From the NCBI GenBank assembly GCA_018402345.1, contig JAGYIV010000010.1, positions 434,001-498,000 on the forward strand: a stretch of DNA of 64,000 nucleotides, given 5' to 3'. The translations under genes and the position numbers were made by a program. This document shows, piece after piece, positions 50,523 through 60,399 of the stretch. Each line of letters opens with the position of its first letter. The first letter of the stretch is position 1. Origin of the DNA: Terrimicrobiaceae bacterium (GTDB lineage: Bacteria > Verrucomicrobiota > Verrucomicrobiia > Chthoniobacterales > Terrimicrobiaceae). The notes beneath the pieces were generated by a model, which saw only the letters and a list, made by a program, of their open reading frames with translations, did no database searches and had not been told where the DNA came from.

Positions 50523-51901
50523 TTATTCCCGACCGCTTTTTCGGGATGAGGGAACGGTTTTCTTATTTTTGGAGCGTGACCGTCGGTTTCCCAACCCTTC
50601 GGATTGGCCGATGATGGTTTTCGGACTCGCCAGTTTCGGGGGATCGGAAATTCCCTCGAGAAGGTTCCCGCATTGAGATTGGGACAGCGCGTAGTGGCGT
50701 TTATCGCGGAGTGTCTGGATCCCCTCGCCCCATGCCAGAAGCATGTGTTTTCCAAGATCGCGAAACCCGGGGTGTTGTCGGATGGCTTCGCGGACTTGAG
50801 GGGAAGTCTCGGTGATGGCCTCGCAGATCGATTCGATCATGGAAATCTGCTCCCGGAGAGGGATTCCGAATTCCAAGGCAACGAAGTTTTTGAGATTTTT
50901 CCCGGGCACCCAGGTTTTCTTGCCCATCATGGAAATGCCCGGTGGTTGGTTTTGATAGCCCGGGTAAACAACCGTGGTCAGGAAATCGTAGAGCGGCGAG
51001 AGACGCACATCGGCCTTACAGGAGTAGAGGAGCGCCAGATTTTTCGCATGGCAATCCGCATTGCGCAGCGCGTGGGTGAGGAAAAGCGTGAGGGCAAGGT
51101 GTCGGAACGCCTCCCGCTGGCTTGCCCCCGGCAAATGGTGGCGGTCGCTTTCGCGATGCGCTCCCAGGTCGTGTCGTATTTTTTCTCGGGAGAGAGACCG
51201 AGAAGGCAGCAAAAGTCCTCCATGCCCAAATGAGGCCGACCCTCCGCATCGACATCGAAGCGAAGCGCAACGAGGGCTTTGCCATCCTTGGAAATCTCGG
51301 TCTTGGCAGCGGGGAGAACTTTCGCCGCAACCTGCATGCAGAGGTGTTCGTTGAGCGCCGCGTAGGGCAGATGGCGGGTGGAGCCTTTGACGATGTGCTT
51401 GCCGGTGAAGAGGGTGGTTTTGTTGAAGGCTTCGATGCCCGTGTCGATCCCATCGAGAAATTTGGGGATCACTCCCGAAACACCGCTTGTGGCGTGCCGA
51501 TAGACAAGTTCCGAAAAGGCTTCTTCGGTATTGTCTCCCTCCAGCACTTCCGCGACTTCAAAGGCCTGCGGAGGGGTATCGAGATCGGCACCCGGTGCCG
51601 CGACCTGAATCCGACCCACCATTCGACGGCCCACCACGGAAAGAAGCGCGGTGGAATCCGACCCGATATACGGCCCGAACCGCTCCTGGAGCACTTTGAG
51701 CAGGTAGCCCTCGGGGAGGTTCATCTGAAAGATGGGATGCAACGGAGCATCCCAACTGTAGGACTCCGTCCTCACCGGCATGGTGAGCGAAACAAAGTCC
51801 TCCGCAGCCACATGCGGATGGTATGCCATCACCGACTTGAACGCGCCGATCGACTCCAGGGTTCCAACCTCGCGACCGAGTATGTGGACGGAAAGTTTCA
51901 A
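50523..51901 (-). pseudogene. hipA: HipA-like kinase gene with a frameshift
   Basis: The N-terminal 275 codons (from 51901) follow the HipA family: MKLSVHILGREVGTLE (small N-terminal domain), NLPEGYLLKVLQERFG, then GVSGVIPKF and GKHIVKGSTRHLPYAALNEHLCM (ATP-binding region). The C-terminal part, in another frame from about 51125, has FLTHALRNADCHAKNLALLY with the catalytic D and N and SPLYDFLTT with the metal-binding D. The switch falls in a run of five C (51125-51129; GGGGG in the message), where a one-base change restores a product of about 459 residues. HipA is a Ser/Thr kinase toxin that inactivates glutamyl-tRNA synthetase. The state may be a real mutation or a sequencing error. Confidence 0.8.
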
Positions 51902-52152
51902 GAGCCTCCGAGTTCCTTGCGGAGTTCATCGAGATTGCCCGCCGCGTCGGCGGGACGCACATCCAACTCGAGTCCGAGCACGGTCAGGAGGGATGCCAAC
52001 TTGCGGACGCCAAATTCGGGCAGGCGTCCATTTTCCAGTCGGGAGAGCGAGGCTCCGGGGATACCGGCGGATGCGGCCAAGTCCTTCTGCGTGATGCCGA
52101 GTTGCTTTCTTCGCAACGCAAGACGGCGACCAATTTCAGCGGTGGTTTTCAT
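51898..52152 (-). CDS. hipB: HipB-like HTH antitoxin/repressor
   Basis: An 84-residue protein with an XRE-type helix-turn-helix: RRLALRRKQLGITQKDLAASAGIPGASLSRLENGR. The C-terminal tail (NLDELRKELGGS) could contact HipA. It overlaps hipA by 4 bp, the usual antitoxin-first order. HipB binds HipA and represses the operon. An inverted repeat overlapping its own start codon may be its operator. Confidence 0.85.
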   Translation of the reverse strand: MKTTAEIGRRLALRRKQLGITQKDLAASAGIPGASLSRLENGRLPEFGVRKLASLLTVLGLELDVRPADAAGNLDELRKELGGS

Positions 52153-52177
52153 ATTTTGACAAATAAATCATGAAAAC
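52145..52177. promoter_or_regulatory. Inverted repeat at the hipB start
   Basis: The arms GTTTTCAT (52145-52152) and ATGAAAAC (52170-52177) are perfect 8-bp inverted copies; one includes the hipB start codon. Binding here would block the promoter or translation start, as expected for autoregulation. The surrounding sequence is AT-rich. Confidence 0.45.
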
Positions 52178-52247
52178 CCGTATTTATGCAAATTTGTTTA
52201 CATATAACTCAATTTTTCTGGCCGCTCATCGGGAACCCGTTGGCCTA

Positions 52248-52913
52248 TCAGGAAAGTTCCCCGAGATATTTTGCGACAGCCTGGGCGCGGGAGTTCACGT
52301 GGAGTTTGCGGTAGATTCTGCCGGTGACATTGCGCACGGTGGCGAAGGCGATTTCGAGTTCGTCGGCGATTTCCTTCTGGAGGTAGCCCTTGGCCAGTAG
52401 GCGCAGGATGTCCTGTTCGCGCGGCGACAGCGCGTTTTCGACGGACAGCCGGGCATCGGCCGGCGGCTTTTGGAAGGACTGGACGACACGCCTGGCGATC
52501 CCGGTGCTCATGGGCGCGCCGCCTTCCACGGCTTCATGGATGGCTTGGGTCAACTGCTCGGCGGAGACCGGCTTGATCAGGTAGCCGATCGCGCCGGCGG
52601 CGAGGGATCGGAAGACGACCTCCGTGTCGTTGAAAACCGTGAGCATGATGATGTGAACCTGCGGCAGGAGTTCGAGCAACCGCGGCACACACTCGTCGCC
52701 GTTCATGCCCGGCAGGTTCACATCCATGATAACGATCTGGGGGCCGAGAGCGGGAAACTCACGCAGCGCCTCTTCCGCGCTGGACGCCTCGCCGACGAGA
52801 CGGATTCCCTTGGCGTCGGATTCCAAGAATCGGACCAGTGTTTTGCGGATGCCTGGATCGTCTTCGACAATCGCCACAGGGATCGGAGAGATGGAATTTT
52901 CGGGTGTTTTCAT
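52248..52913 (-). CDS. NarL/LuxR-family response regulator
   Basis: A 221-residue regulator. The receiver domain (residues 12-130) has the acidic pocket in IVEDDPG, the phospho-accepting aspartate in VIMDVNLPGMNG, the conserved threonine in MLTVFND and the lysine in LIKPVS. The C-terminal HTH (about 155-218) reads LSPREQDILRLLAKGYLQKEIADELEIAFATVRN, with VNSRAQAVAKYLGE closing the domain. The ATG at 52913 overlaps the stop of the kinase gene as ATGA, so the two form a cognate pair. Its likely targets are the four palindromic sites in this window, because LuxR-type regulators bind inverted repeats, but this is inference. Confidence 0.93.
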   Translation of the reverse strand: MKTPENSISPIPVAIVEDDPGIRKTLVRFLESDAKGIRLVGEASSAEEALREFPALGPQIVIMDVNLPGMNGDECVPRLLELLPQVHIIMLTVFNDTEVVFRSLAAGAIGYLIKPVSAEQLTQAIHEAVEGGAPMSTGIARRVVQSFQKPPADARLSVENALSPREQDILRLLAKGYLQKEIADELEIAFATVRNVTGRIYRKLHVNSRAQAVAKYLGELS

Positions 52914-55858
52914 TTTTTCAGCGAGGTGAGAGGCAGTCGAATCGACACGGTCGTGCCGGAGCCGGGAGTGGAGGACAAATCCATGCGGCCGCCGATCTCT
53001 GCGATGCGGGCGCGCATGTTCTCGAGGCCGTGGCGTGATGTGGAGGCGCTTGCAGGGTCGAATCCACATCCGTCGTCATGGATATCCACCCGGCATTCCC
53101 CGGAGTCGATGTCGATCCCGAGGCGCACTGTGCGCGGCGAACTGTGCGCCGCGGCATTGTGGATCGCCTCGCGAACCACCATGTAAACGGCATGGCGGAC
53201 CTTTGACGACACCGCCACATGGGGCAGCTGCTCGGGGGACTCGAACCGAAACCGGATGCCCGCATCGCTCAAATAGCCCTCGGCGAATTTGCAGAGGTAG
53301 TCGACCATGTTGTCCAGCGTGTCGCGGGCTGGATTCACCGCCCAGACGATCTCGTCGAGCCGCTGCAGGCCTTCCTTTGAAAAGCCGAGAATCTTCCGGA
53401 GCACCGGAGACGGCGTCTCGCCGGGGCTCGCAGCGGCATCCGTGAGCATCGCGATCCGCGCCAGCGTCGCCCCCAGTTCGTCGTGCAGGTCGCGGGCGAT
53501 GCGGGTGCGCTCCTGCTGGCGGGCCTGCTCGTGTTCAAGCGCCTGGGCGGACCTCTTGGAGACGATATATCTCCACACGCCAAAACCGCCGGTCAACGCC
53601 AGCAAAGCGGACAGGAACCAAAACCAGCCCTGCTGGAAAATCGGTTCGGGAACGCTGAAATCGATCCGCTGGAGCGCCCATGGATCGCGCTCCTTGATCT
53701 TGACCTCCCAGACATTCTCACCGGCGGCCACGACCTCCTCCACCCGCAATCCGCTGGCAGCCTCCACCGCCGGCTTGGCTTGGCAGTAAACAAACACCGA
53801 ACCGTCCCGCGCCCCCGCATCGCTCAACTCGAGGCGCATGCCTCCCGGCAGCACGACCACATTCTTGAATTCCGCCGCCCCACAGTAAATGTGCAGGTTC
53901 GATCCGATGATCGTGGGCTTGTTGGGATTTTCGGGAAGCTCGGTGAAAACGAGGTGCTGCGAGGCCGAGGGGGCGAGAAACGGTGTCTTGTATTGCCCCT
54001 CGACCACCCCGAGATACCGGTTGTCCCAGAACGACCATACGGCATGGCGTTTGGCGGGATTCAGCCCCGCTTGGGCCAGATCAAAGGTCACGATGTCCTC
54101 CTTGGCGGCGGGATTCCAAAGCAAGGCCACGACCCATTGTCCCCAATCGCGCGAGACCTTTCCGGCGAGCCGCGGCCACTCGATGGATGTCCCGACATCC
54201 AGCACGCGCGTGCGCTCCCGCGCAGGCGGAGTGAGCACCTGCAGGTTCCTCCAATAGGGCTTGAATGTCTCGCGGCTCCAGAGATCCGTGGTGAAGGCAT
54301 TGCCGCAGGACAACCCCACCATGCTCATCCAGGTGCGCGCCATCGGCCATCCCCCGACGACCGGGCTCACCCCCTCCAACTCCGTGGCGAGGTAAAAGGC
54401 GTCGTTGTCCACGGCGAACCACCGGTTGGCCAGCGGCATGGCCCATAGGCAGGAGGCGATCCTCTCGCGGATCGATGCGCGAAAGACATTTTGCGTGACC
54501 CTGCTGCTGTCCACCGCACCCAAGACCGCCCGGCGCTGCAAATCCAGAACGGAAAGAAGCGCGGTCTCATCCCCCGCGCGCTCGCGAAGCTCTTGAAACA
54601 CCTGGCGGGTCTCCTGGAAATTCGTGTTCTTTCGATCACGGTGCGCTTCGTCGGCAATCTGATACAGGACTTTGAAAAACTTGAACCCCATGCCGAGCGC
54701 CTGCCCGAGCGTTTTGTGAATGTCCGCGCGGGAGTAGAGGGTCTCGTCGAAACGGAAAAACAACCCCGGGTTTGCCTGAATGCCTGCGATCTTGCGAGCA
54801 TAAAACGGCAACCCCTCCGGAAAATTCGCGTTCGTCTCCAAGGGAGTGTCGTCGGATTTCTGGTATTTGTCCTCGATGACCACCGCTTGCGGTCGCAGGT
54901 TCCCGTCGGAGGTCTCCACCGCCTCCACGACCTGCAGGAGGTTCTCTCCGGTGTTGCCCTGGGCGGGAGCCAGCCACCCGGCGACACCACCGAGGGCCGT
55001 TCTGGATCCGTGGGTCTTGGCCACCCAGCCCACCCAACGATCCCAGGCCGCCTGCGGCGGCTCAAAAAAAAGCCCGATTTGCTGGCCCCAACGCGTTTCC
55101 CCGGAATCCACCCGCACCCGGTTCATCGAGGAGGACAGGGCCAGATTCCAGCGGCTTCCCTCCACCGCGTGGAGCTCCAAATTGGCGAAGGCCACGGGTT
55201 CCCCCGCCGGCCCCATGAGAACCCCGCGGCCATCGCGGTTGTAGAGCGTGCATTCCTCGATGATTCCCGCTTGCTGGACATCCCGCAGAGACCTCGCGAC
55301 CACTTGGGGAATCGCCATCCGGCCGGTGTCATCCACCGAGACCCCCGTCAGAACCCACTCTCCGGCGGACCCCTCGAGTTGCAGAACCCCATCGGCGGCG
55401 CTCCCAGACATGCCCCGCAACGGATACACCCTCAACAAATCGCACTCCTTTTTTCCAAACACCCGGATCCCGGCGTTCACAAGCACAACAGGCAGCCCCT
55501 CGATCCGCTCGAGGCGCACCAGAAGATCGATCCCCTCCCGCTCGAAGCGCGTCGTGGAAACATGCACCTCCGCCTTGCCGTAGGGGGTGGATTCATCGAA
55601 GAGAACTTCCTTCCCGATCGCCTTGCCCTCCGTGGATCTCAACGGGCGCTCGACCCCATCGATCACCACGACCGCCTCCGCCATGGCATTCACCACCTGA
55701 AGCCCGGGAGCCTGGATCGAGTAGGCGCGGCCTTCGGGAGTCATCTCGAGCGAAACCCCGCCGCCCCCTTGCGCGAACGCCGAAATTCCCAGCAGGAGGA
55801 ACATGATCACAGCGCACACGGATCGAACCGGAACATCACGGCTGTTGCGACGCGGCAT
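52910..55858 (-). CDS. Sensor histidine kinase with a catalytically dead GH36-like sensor module
   Basis: A 982-residue protein. Residues 1-30 form a signal sequence (VCAVIMFLLLGISAFAQ). Residues 35-735 align along their length with the GH36 enzyme encoded at 44.7-47.0 kb: DRWVGWVAKTHGSR against LWTKWVASTHGTR, and FDLAQAGL plus IIGSNLHIYCGA against LDFAKAGL plus LVGSNLHLSMGA. The nucleophile position reads FFKVLYQ (L398 instead of Asp) and the acid/base position RVTQNV (N457 instead of Asp). One membrane helix follows (744-766). Then come a HisKA_3 dimerisation domain with H792 in RDLHDELG and an HATPase domain with N901 in REAIHNAAAH and DGCGFD. An alternative start at 55897 has AGGA upstream. 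The predicted role is binding of a galactoside-like sugar in the periplasm and signalling to the overlapping response regulator. Confidence 0.88.
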   Translation of the reverse strand: MPRRNSRDVPVRSVCAVIMFLLLGISAFAQGGGGVSLEMTPEGRAYSIQAPGLQVVNAMAEAVVVIDGVERPLRSTEGKAIGKEVLFDESTPYGKAEVHVSTTRFEREGIDLLVRLERIEGLPVVLVNAGIRVFGKKECDLLRVYPLRGMSGSAADGVLQLEGSAGEWVLTGVSVDDTGRMAIPQVVARSLRDVQQAGIIEECTLYNRDGRGVLMGPAGEPVAFANLELHAVEGSRWNLALSSSMNRVRVDSGETRWGQQIGLFFEPPQAAWDRWVGWVAKTHGSRTALGGVAGWLAPAQGNTGENLLQVVEAVETSDGNLRPQAVVIEDKYQKSDDTPLETNANFPEGLPFYARKIAGIQANPGLFFRFDETLYSRADIHKTLGQALGMGFKFFKVLYQIADEAHRDRKNTNFQETRQVFQELRERAGDETALLSVLDLQRRAVLGAVDSSRVTQNVFRASIRERIASCLWAMPLANRWFAVDNDAFYLATELEGVSPVVGGWPMARTWMSMVGLSCGNAFTTDLWSRETFKPYWRNLQVLTPPARERTRVLDVGTSIEWPRLAGKVSRDWGQWVVALLWNPAAKEDIVTFDLAQAGLNPAKRHAVWSFWDNRYLGVVEGQYKTPFLAPSASQHLVFTELPENPNKPTIIGSNLHIYCGAAEFKNVVVLPGGMRLELSDAGARDGSVFVYCQAKPAVEAASGLRVEEVVAAGENVWEVKIKERDPWALQRIDFSVPEPIFQQGWFWFLSALLALTGGFGVWRYIVSKRSAQALEHEQARQQERTRIARDLHDELGATLARIAMLTDAAASPGETPSPVLRKILGFSKEGLQRLDEIVWAVNPARDTLDNMVDYLCKFAEGYLSDAGIRFRFESPEQLPHVAVSSKVRHAVYMVVREAIHNAAAHSSPRTVRLGIDIDSGECRVDIHDDGCGFDPASASTSRHGLENMRARIAEIGGRMDLSSTPGSGTTVSIRLPLTSLKK

Positions 55859-55930
55859 GGAAACCAAAGCCCCGCGATGTTCCACGAAAACGCGCATCTT
55901 TGGAAATCCTATACACACCAATCCAAGAGT

Positions 55931-55954
55931 CATGTGATGCATTTGTCCCACATG
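55931..55954. promoter_or_regulatory. Palindromic operator candidate, site 3 (kinase/LamG divergent promoter)
   Basis: CATGTGATGCATTTGTCCCA is followed by CATG, with outer arms CATGTG and CACATG. It lies 73 bp before the kinase start and 162 bp before the LamG gene start. A 30-bp block from 55933 recurs with one mismatch at 62767-62796. Confidence 0.65.
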
Positions 55955-56115
55955 CGAATCCGTCGGCACGATGGTAATGATGTTTGAAGTTTGGTTCGTG
56001 GGCATGCGGTCACCCCGGTAGTGCCATGCTCCCATCCTCGCCCATGAAAATCTCCGCCGCAATCCAGCGATCCTTTTTCAACTGATCCTCCATCCCGAAA
56101 AAAACGCCCGACTCC

Positions 56116-58212
56116 ATGTCCCGCCTCAGCTGTTTTCTCGCGATCTGCGCGCTTGCCCTCTCCCCGCTTCTCCGTGCGGACCAACCCGCCGCCTGGTGGT
56201 CGTTCCCCGGCGAGGGAGATCAATTCCTCCAAAGAATCGGCTTGGACCCGGCGGGGAAAAACCATGACCGCGCCGAGGGATTCTTCGGCCGCGCCGATGG
56301 CGTTGTCGGCAATGCCGTCATTCTCGACGGATTCTCCACCCGCGTGACCCGCCCGGCAGACAAGGTCGCTCCGCTCGGAGACGCTTTTTCCTTCGAGGGC
56401 TGGATCGCGCTGCAGGAATATCCTTGGAACTGGGCGGCGATCCTCAATCAGGAGCGCGATCAAAAAGAGGGCTGGTTCTTCGGCATCGGCGGCGATGGGC
56501 GACTCGGCCTGCATGTGGCGAAGGATGGAAAGTGGATCGAGTGCAATTCGAAGTCCCAACTTCCGCTGCTCAAGTGGTCGCATGTCGCGGGCAGCTATGA
56601 CCCCGCATCCGGCCTGAAGGTGTTCATCAATGGAAAACTCGAAGGCGAAGTCAAAACGACCGGTCCGATCACACCCGCGAACGGCGTGGATCTCCTCATG
56701 GGAATGAGCCACACGCGCACCTACCCGATCCGCACAGAGCGCAAATACAGCATGTCGTTCCTCTCTCCCATGTTGCTCGACGGGCTTCTGGACGAGGTGA
56801 AAATCCACAACAAGGCGCTCACCGAGGAAGAGGTCGCGCAGGCTTACGCCGCCGTCCAACCAAAGGTCGCGCAACCGCTGCAATTCCGCCGCATGCCCTC
56901 CGGCCCGGAAGGCCCAGGGGACTTCGGCGCCTTCTACACGCGGCTCAATTACGCGCCCGAGTGGGAGCGGCATTGGCGGGTCGGCGAATTTCCCGACATT
57001 CTGGTGCGCTTCGACGAGTCGCCGAGCCGCGTCGTCTTCTGGCGCGGCACAAATTACGGTGCGTGCTATGTGAGCGAGAACGGCCTGTGGGCTGGCGATC
57101 AAAGCCTCGAGGTCAACAGCGCCGAGACCGGTTGCTACGAACACATGGCCGACAAAAAGTGCGAATTTTCCACCGCGAAGATTCTGGAGAGCAACGAGGC
57201 CCGCGTGGTCATCCACGCCCGCTACGCCTCGGTGGGCATCGATGGCAAATTCCTCAACCCCGACCCGCTGACCGGCTGGGGCCTGTGGTCCGACGAATAC
57301 TTCACCATCTACCCGGATGGTGTGACCGTGCGGTATGTGGTCGCCACGAACCACGGCGGCGGCGGCCAATGGCAGGAGACGCTTCTCTACAACCAGCCCG
57401 GGGACAGACCGGAGGACACGGTCGATATCAAGGCACTCACCCTCGCCAACGAGAAGGGCGAAACCCACACCTACTCGTGGGAAGACGGCCCGCCTTTGAA
57501 GTGGAAGGATCCCAACAGCCCGGAGAGGCTTTTCCGTATCCCCGAAAACCCGAACATCCAACTCGTGAATTTCCGCTCAGAGTGGAAGCCGTATCTCATC
57601 TTTGAACCCGGCGTGAAGATCGAAGGCTTCGGGATCCCGCCGAGTTCCGACTACTCGATGTTCCCGTGCTGGAACCACTGGCCCGTGGCCCAGCTTCGCA
57701 ACGACGGCCGCAAAGCGATCATCTCCGACCGCCCATCCCATTTCTCACTCTCCTCCTCGCGGCCGGTGATCCACCGCGCCAACGGGAACAGCGAGGCGAT
57801 GTTCCTCTACGGCATGACCGACCAACCGGCCGAAACCCTCGCGCCACTCTCGCGATCGTGGAACTCCGCCCCGGCGGCGACGCTGGCAGGCAGCGGCTAT
57901 GAAGGCGGTGCCTATAAAAAATCCGAGCGCGCCTACATTTTCACCGCGAAATCCCCCGGCGCCGGACCGCTCGAATTCTCGCTCGACGCGACACACGACT
58001 CGCCGATCCAGAACCCCGCCTTTGTCGTCAAAAACTGGGGCAACCGCCCGGCCAAGCTCACCATCGACGGAAAAGACATCCCGCGCGGGAAGGACTTCCG
58101 CTTCGGCCACAACAAAACCCTCGAAGGCTCCGACCTCATCGTTTGGGCAAAAATCCAAGGCGATAAAAAAACCTCGTTCAAAATCCAAACCAACGACGAC
58201 GGCCAGGATTGA
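56116..58212 (+). CDS. Secreted LamG/concanavalin A-like protein of unknown function
   Basis: A 698-residue protein with a signal peptide ending in SPLLRA. Residues 25-230 are a LamG-type jellyroll: VIDGFSTR-like start (AVILDGFSTRVTRPADK), FSFEGWIALQEYPWNWAAIL, GRLGLHVAKDGKWIEC, WSHVAGSYDPASGLKVFINGK and DEVKIHNKALTEEEV. Residues 265-690 form a second, larger beta-rich region (FDESPSRVVFWRGTNYGACY, GLWSDEYFTIYPDGVTVRYV, NHWPVAQLRNDGRKA) that I do not recognise. It may be a polysaccharide lyase or glycosidase of an unassigned family, or a binding protein. It is divergent from the kinase and shares its promoter region. A decayed tandem copy follows immediately. Confidence 0.75.
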   Translation: MSRLSCFLAICALALSPLLRADQPAAWWSFPGEGDQFLQRIGLDPAGKNHDRAEGFFGRADGVVGNAVILDGFSTRVTRPADKVAPLGDAFSFEGWIALQEYPWNWAAILNQERDQKEGWFFGIGGDGRLGLHVAKDGKWIECNSKSQLPLLKWSHVAGSYDPASGLKVFINGKLEGEVKTTGPITPANGVDLLMGMSHTRTYPIRTERKYSMSFLSPMLLDGLLDEVKIHNKALTEEEVAQAYAAVQPKVAQPLQFRRMPSGPEGPGDFGAFYTRLNYAPEWERHWRVGEFPDILVRFDESPSRVVFWRGTNYGACYVSENGLWAGDQSLEVNSAETGCYEHMADKKCEFSTAKILESNEARVVIHARYASVGIDGKFLNPDPLTGWGLWSDEYFTIYPDGVTVRYVVATNHGGGGQWQETLLYNQPGDRPEDTVDIKALTLANEKGETHTYSWEDGPPLKWKDPNSPERLFRIPENPNIQLVNFRSEWKPYLIFEPGVKIEGFGIPPSSDYSMFPCWNHWPVAQLRNDGRKAIISDRPSHFSLSSSRPVIHRANGNSEAMFLYGMTDQPAETLAPLSRSWNSAPAATLAGSGYEGGAYKKSERAYIFTAKSPGAGPLEFSLDATHDSPIQNPAFVVKNWGNRPAKLTIDGKDIPRGKDFRFGHNKTLEGSDLIVWAKIQGDKKTSFKIQTNDDGQD

Positions 58213-58229
58213 AAAAAACTCCAACCCAC

Positions 58230-60375
58230 ATGAAAAACCCAACCCGCATCTCCATGACCCGGCTGCCTCAGCCTCCTCTCGCTCTGCGCGCTCGCCCAGC
58301 AGACTCCCCGCATTCTCCCGCGAAGTCGGACCAACTCCGCGCCGCCTTGGTGGTCGTTCCAGCGGCGGTTAGGTCGATTGAGATTCTCGGTGGAGACCCC
58401 AAAATCGGCGGTCTGCGAACTTGGCGGTCGGAGTCCATGATCCGGTCTGCGGGATTCTTCGACGCCGCGCCGATGGCGTTGTCGGCAATGCCGTCATTCT
58501 CGACGGCATTCTCCACGCGCCTCACCCGCGCGGCCGACAAGGCTCCGGCGCTCGGCGAGGCGTTTTCCTTCGAGGGCTGGATCGCGTTGCAGGAGTATCC
58601 TTGGAACTGGGCGGCGATTCTGAATCAGGAGCGCGACCACAAGGAGGGCTGGTTTTTTGGAGTCGGCGGCGATGGACGCCTCGGCCTGCATGTGGCGAAG
58701 GATGGAAAGTGGATCGAGTGCAATTCGAAAACCCAACTCCCGCTGCTCCAGTGGTCGCATGTCGCGGGCAGCTACGACCCGGCCTCGGGCCTGAAGGTTT
58801 TCATCAATGGAAAACTCGAAGGCGAAATCCAAACGACCGGTCCGATCACTCCGGCGAAGGGCGTGGATTTCCTCGTGGGAATGAGCCACACGCACACTTA
58901 CCCGATCCGCACAGAGCGCAATTACAGCATGTCGTTCCTCTCTCCCATGCTGCTCGATGGTCTCTCTGGACGAGGTGAAAATCCACAACAAGGCGCTGAC
59001 CGAGGAAGAGGTCGCGAAGGCTTACGCCGCCGTGCAGCCAAAGGTTGCGCAGCCTTTGCAATTCCGTCGCATGCCCTCCGGCCCGGAAGGCCCAGGCGAC
59101 TTCGGTGCCTTCTACACCCGCCTCAATTACGCGCCCGAGTGGGAGCGGCATTGGCGGGTCGGCGAATTTCCCGACATTCTGGTGCGCTTCGACGAATCAC
59201 CGAGCCGCGTCGTCTTCTGGCGCGGCACAAATTACGGTGCGTGCTATGTCAGCGAGAACGACCTCTGGGCCGGAGACCAAAGCCTCGAGGTCAACAGCGC
59301 CGAGACTGGGTGCTACGAACACATGGCCGACAAAAAGTGCGAATTTTCCACCGCGAAGATTCTGGAGAGCAACGAGGCCCGCGTGGTCGTTCACGCGCGC
59401 TACGCCTCGGTGGGCATCGATGGCAAATTCCTCAACCCCGACCCGCTGACCGGCTGGGGCCTGTGGTCCGACGAATACTTCACCATCTACCCGGATGGTG
59501 TGACCGTGCGGTATGTGGTCGCCACGAACCACGGCGGCGGCGGCCAATGGCAGGAGACGCTTCTCTACAACCAGCCCGGGGACAGACCGGAGGACACGGT
59601 CGATATCAAGGCACTCACCCTCGCCAACGAGAAGGGCGAAACCCACACCTACTCGTGGGAAGACGGCCCGCCTTTGAAGTGGAAGGATCCCAACAGCCCG
59701 GAGAGGTATTTTCAGGTTCCCGCCGACCCGAACATCCAGCTCGTGAATTTCCGCTCGCAATGGAAGCCGTATCTCATCTTCGAGCCCGGCGTGAAAATCG
59801 AGGGTTTCGGGATTCCGCCGAGTTCCGACTACTCGAAATTTCCGTGCTGGAACCACTGGCCCGTGGCCCAGCTTCCCAACGACGGCCGCAAGGCGCTCGT
59901 CTCCGACAGGCCCTCGAGTTTTTCGCTCGCCTCCTCGCGTCCGGTGATCCACCGCGCCGACGGGAGCAGCGAGGCGATGTTCCTCTACGGCATGACCGAC
60001 CAACCGATCGCAAGCCTGGTCCCCCTCTCGAGATCGTGGAACTCCGCCCCGGCGGCAACGCTGACTGGGAGCGGCTTTGAAAGCGGTGGCTACAAAAAAT
60101 CCGAGCGCGCCTACATTTTCACCGCGAAAGCCCCCGGCGCGGAACCGCTCGAATTCTCGCTCGACGCGACACACGAGTCGCCGATCTACAACCCCGCCTT
60201 CGTCGTCAAAAACTGGGGCAACCGCCCGGCCTCGCTCACCATCGACGGAAAAGAAATTCCACAAGGAAAAGACTTCCGCTTCGGCCACAACAAAACCCTC
60301 GAAGGCACCGACCTCATCGTTTGGGCGAAAACCCGGGGCGACAAGAAAACCTCGTTCAAAATCGAAGCACCCTAA
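58230..60375 (+). pseudogene. Decayed tandem copy of the LamG protein gene
   Basis: This is a duplicate of the preceding gene, about 2.18 kb downstream in step. Long stretches are identical or nearly so (for example 57130-57510 against 59300-59690). The 5' part has several frameshifts: the signal-peptide region is readable only in another frame (LSLLSLCALAQQ), and small insertions occur near 58464 and 58505. An extra base in a TCTCTCT run near 58960 shifts the frame again before DEVKIHNKALTEEEV. From 58957 to 60375 a clean frame of 472 codons remains and covers the second domain. The uneven divergence suggests gene conversion or a recent duplication. Confidence 0.85.
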
Positions 60376-60399
60376 CGCCCGAAAACGCCGGTCGGGGAA

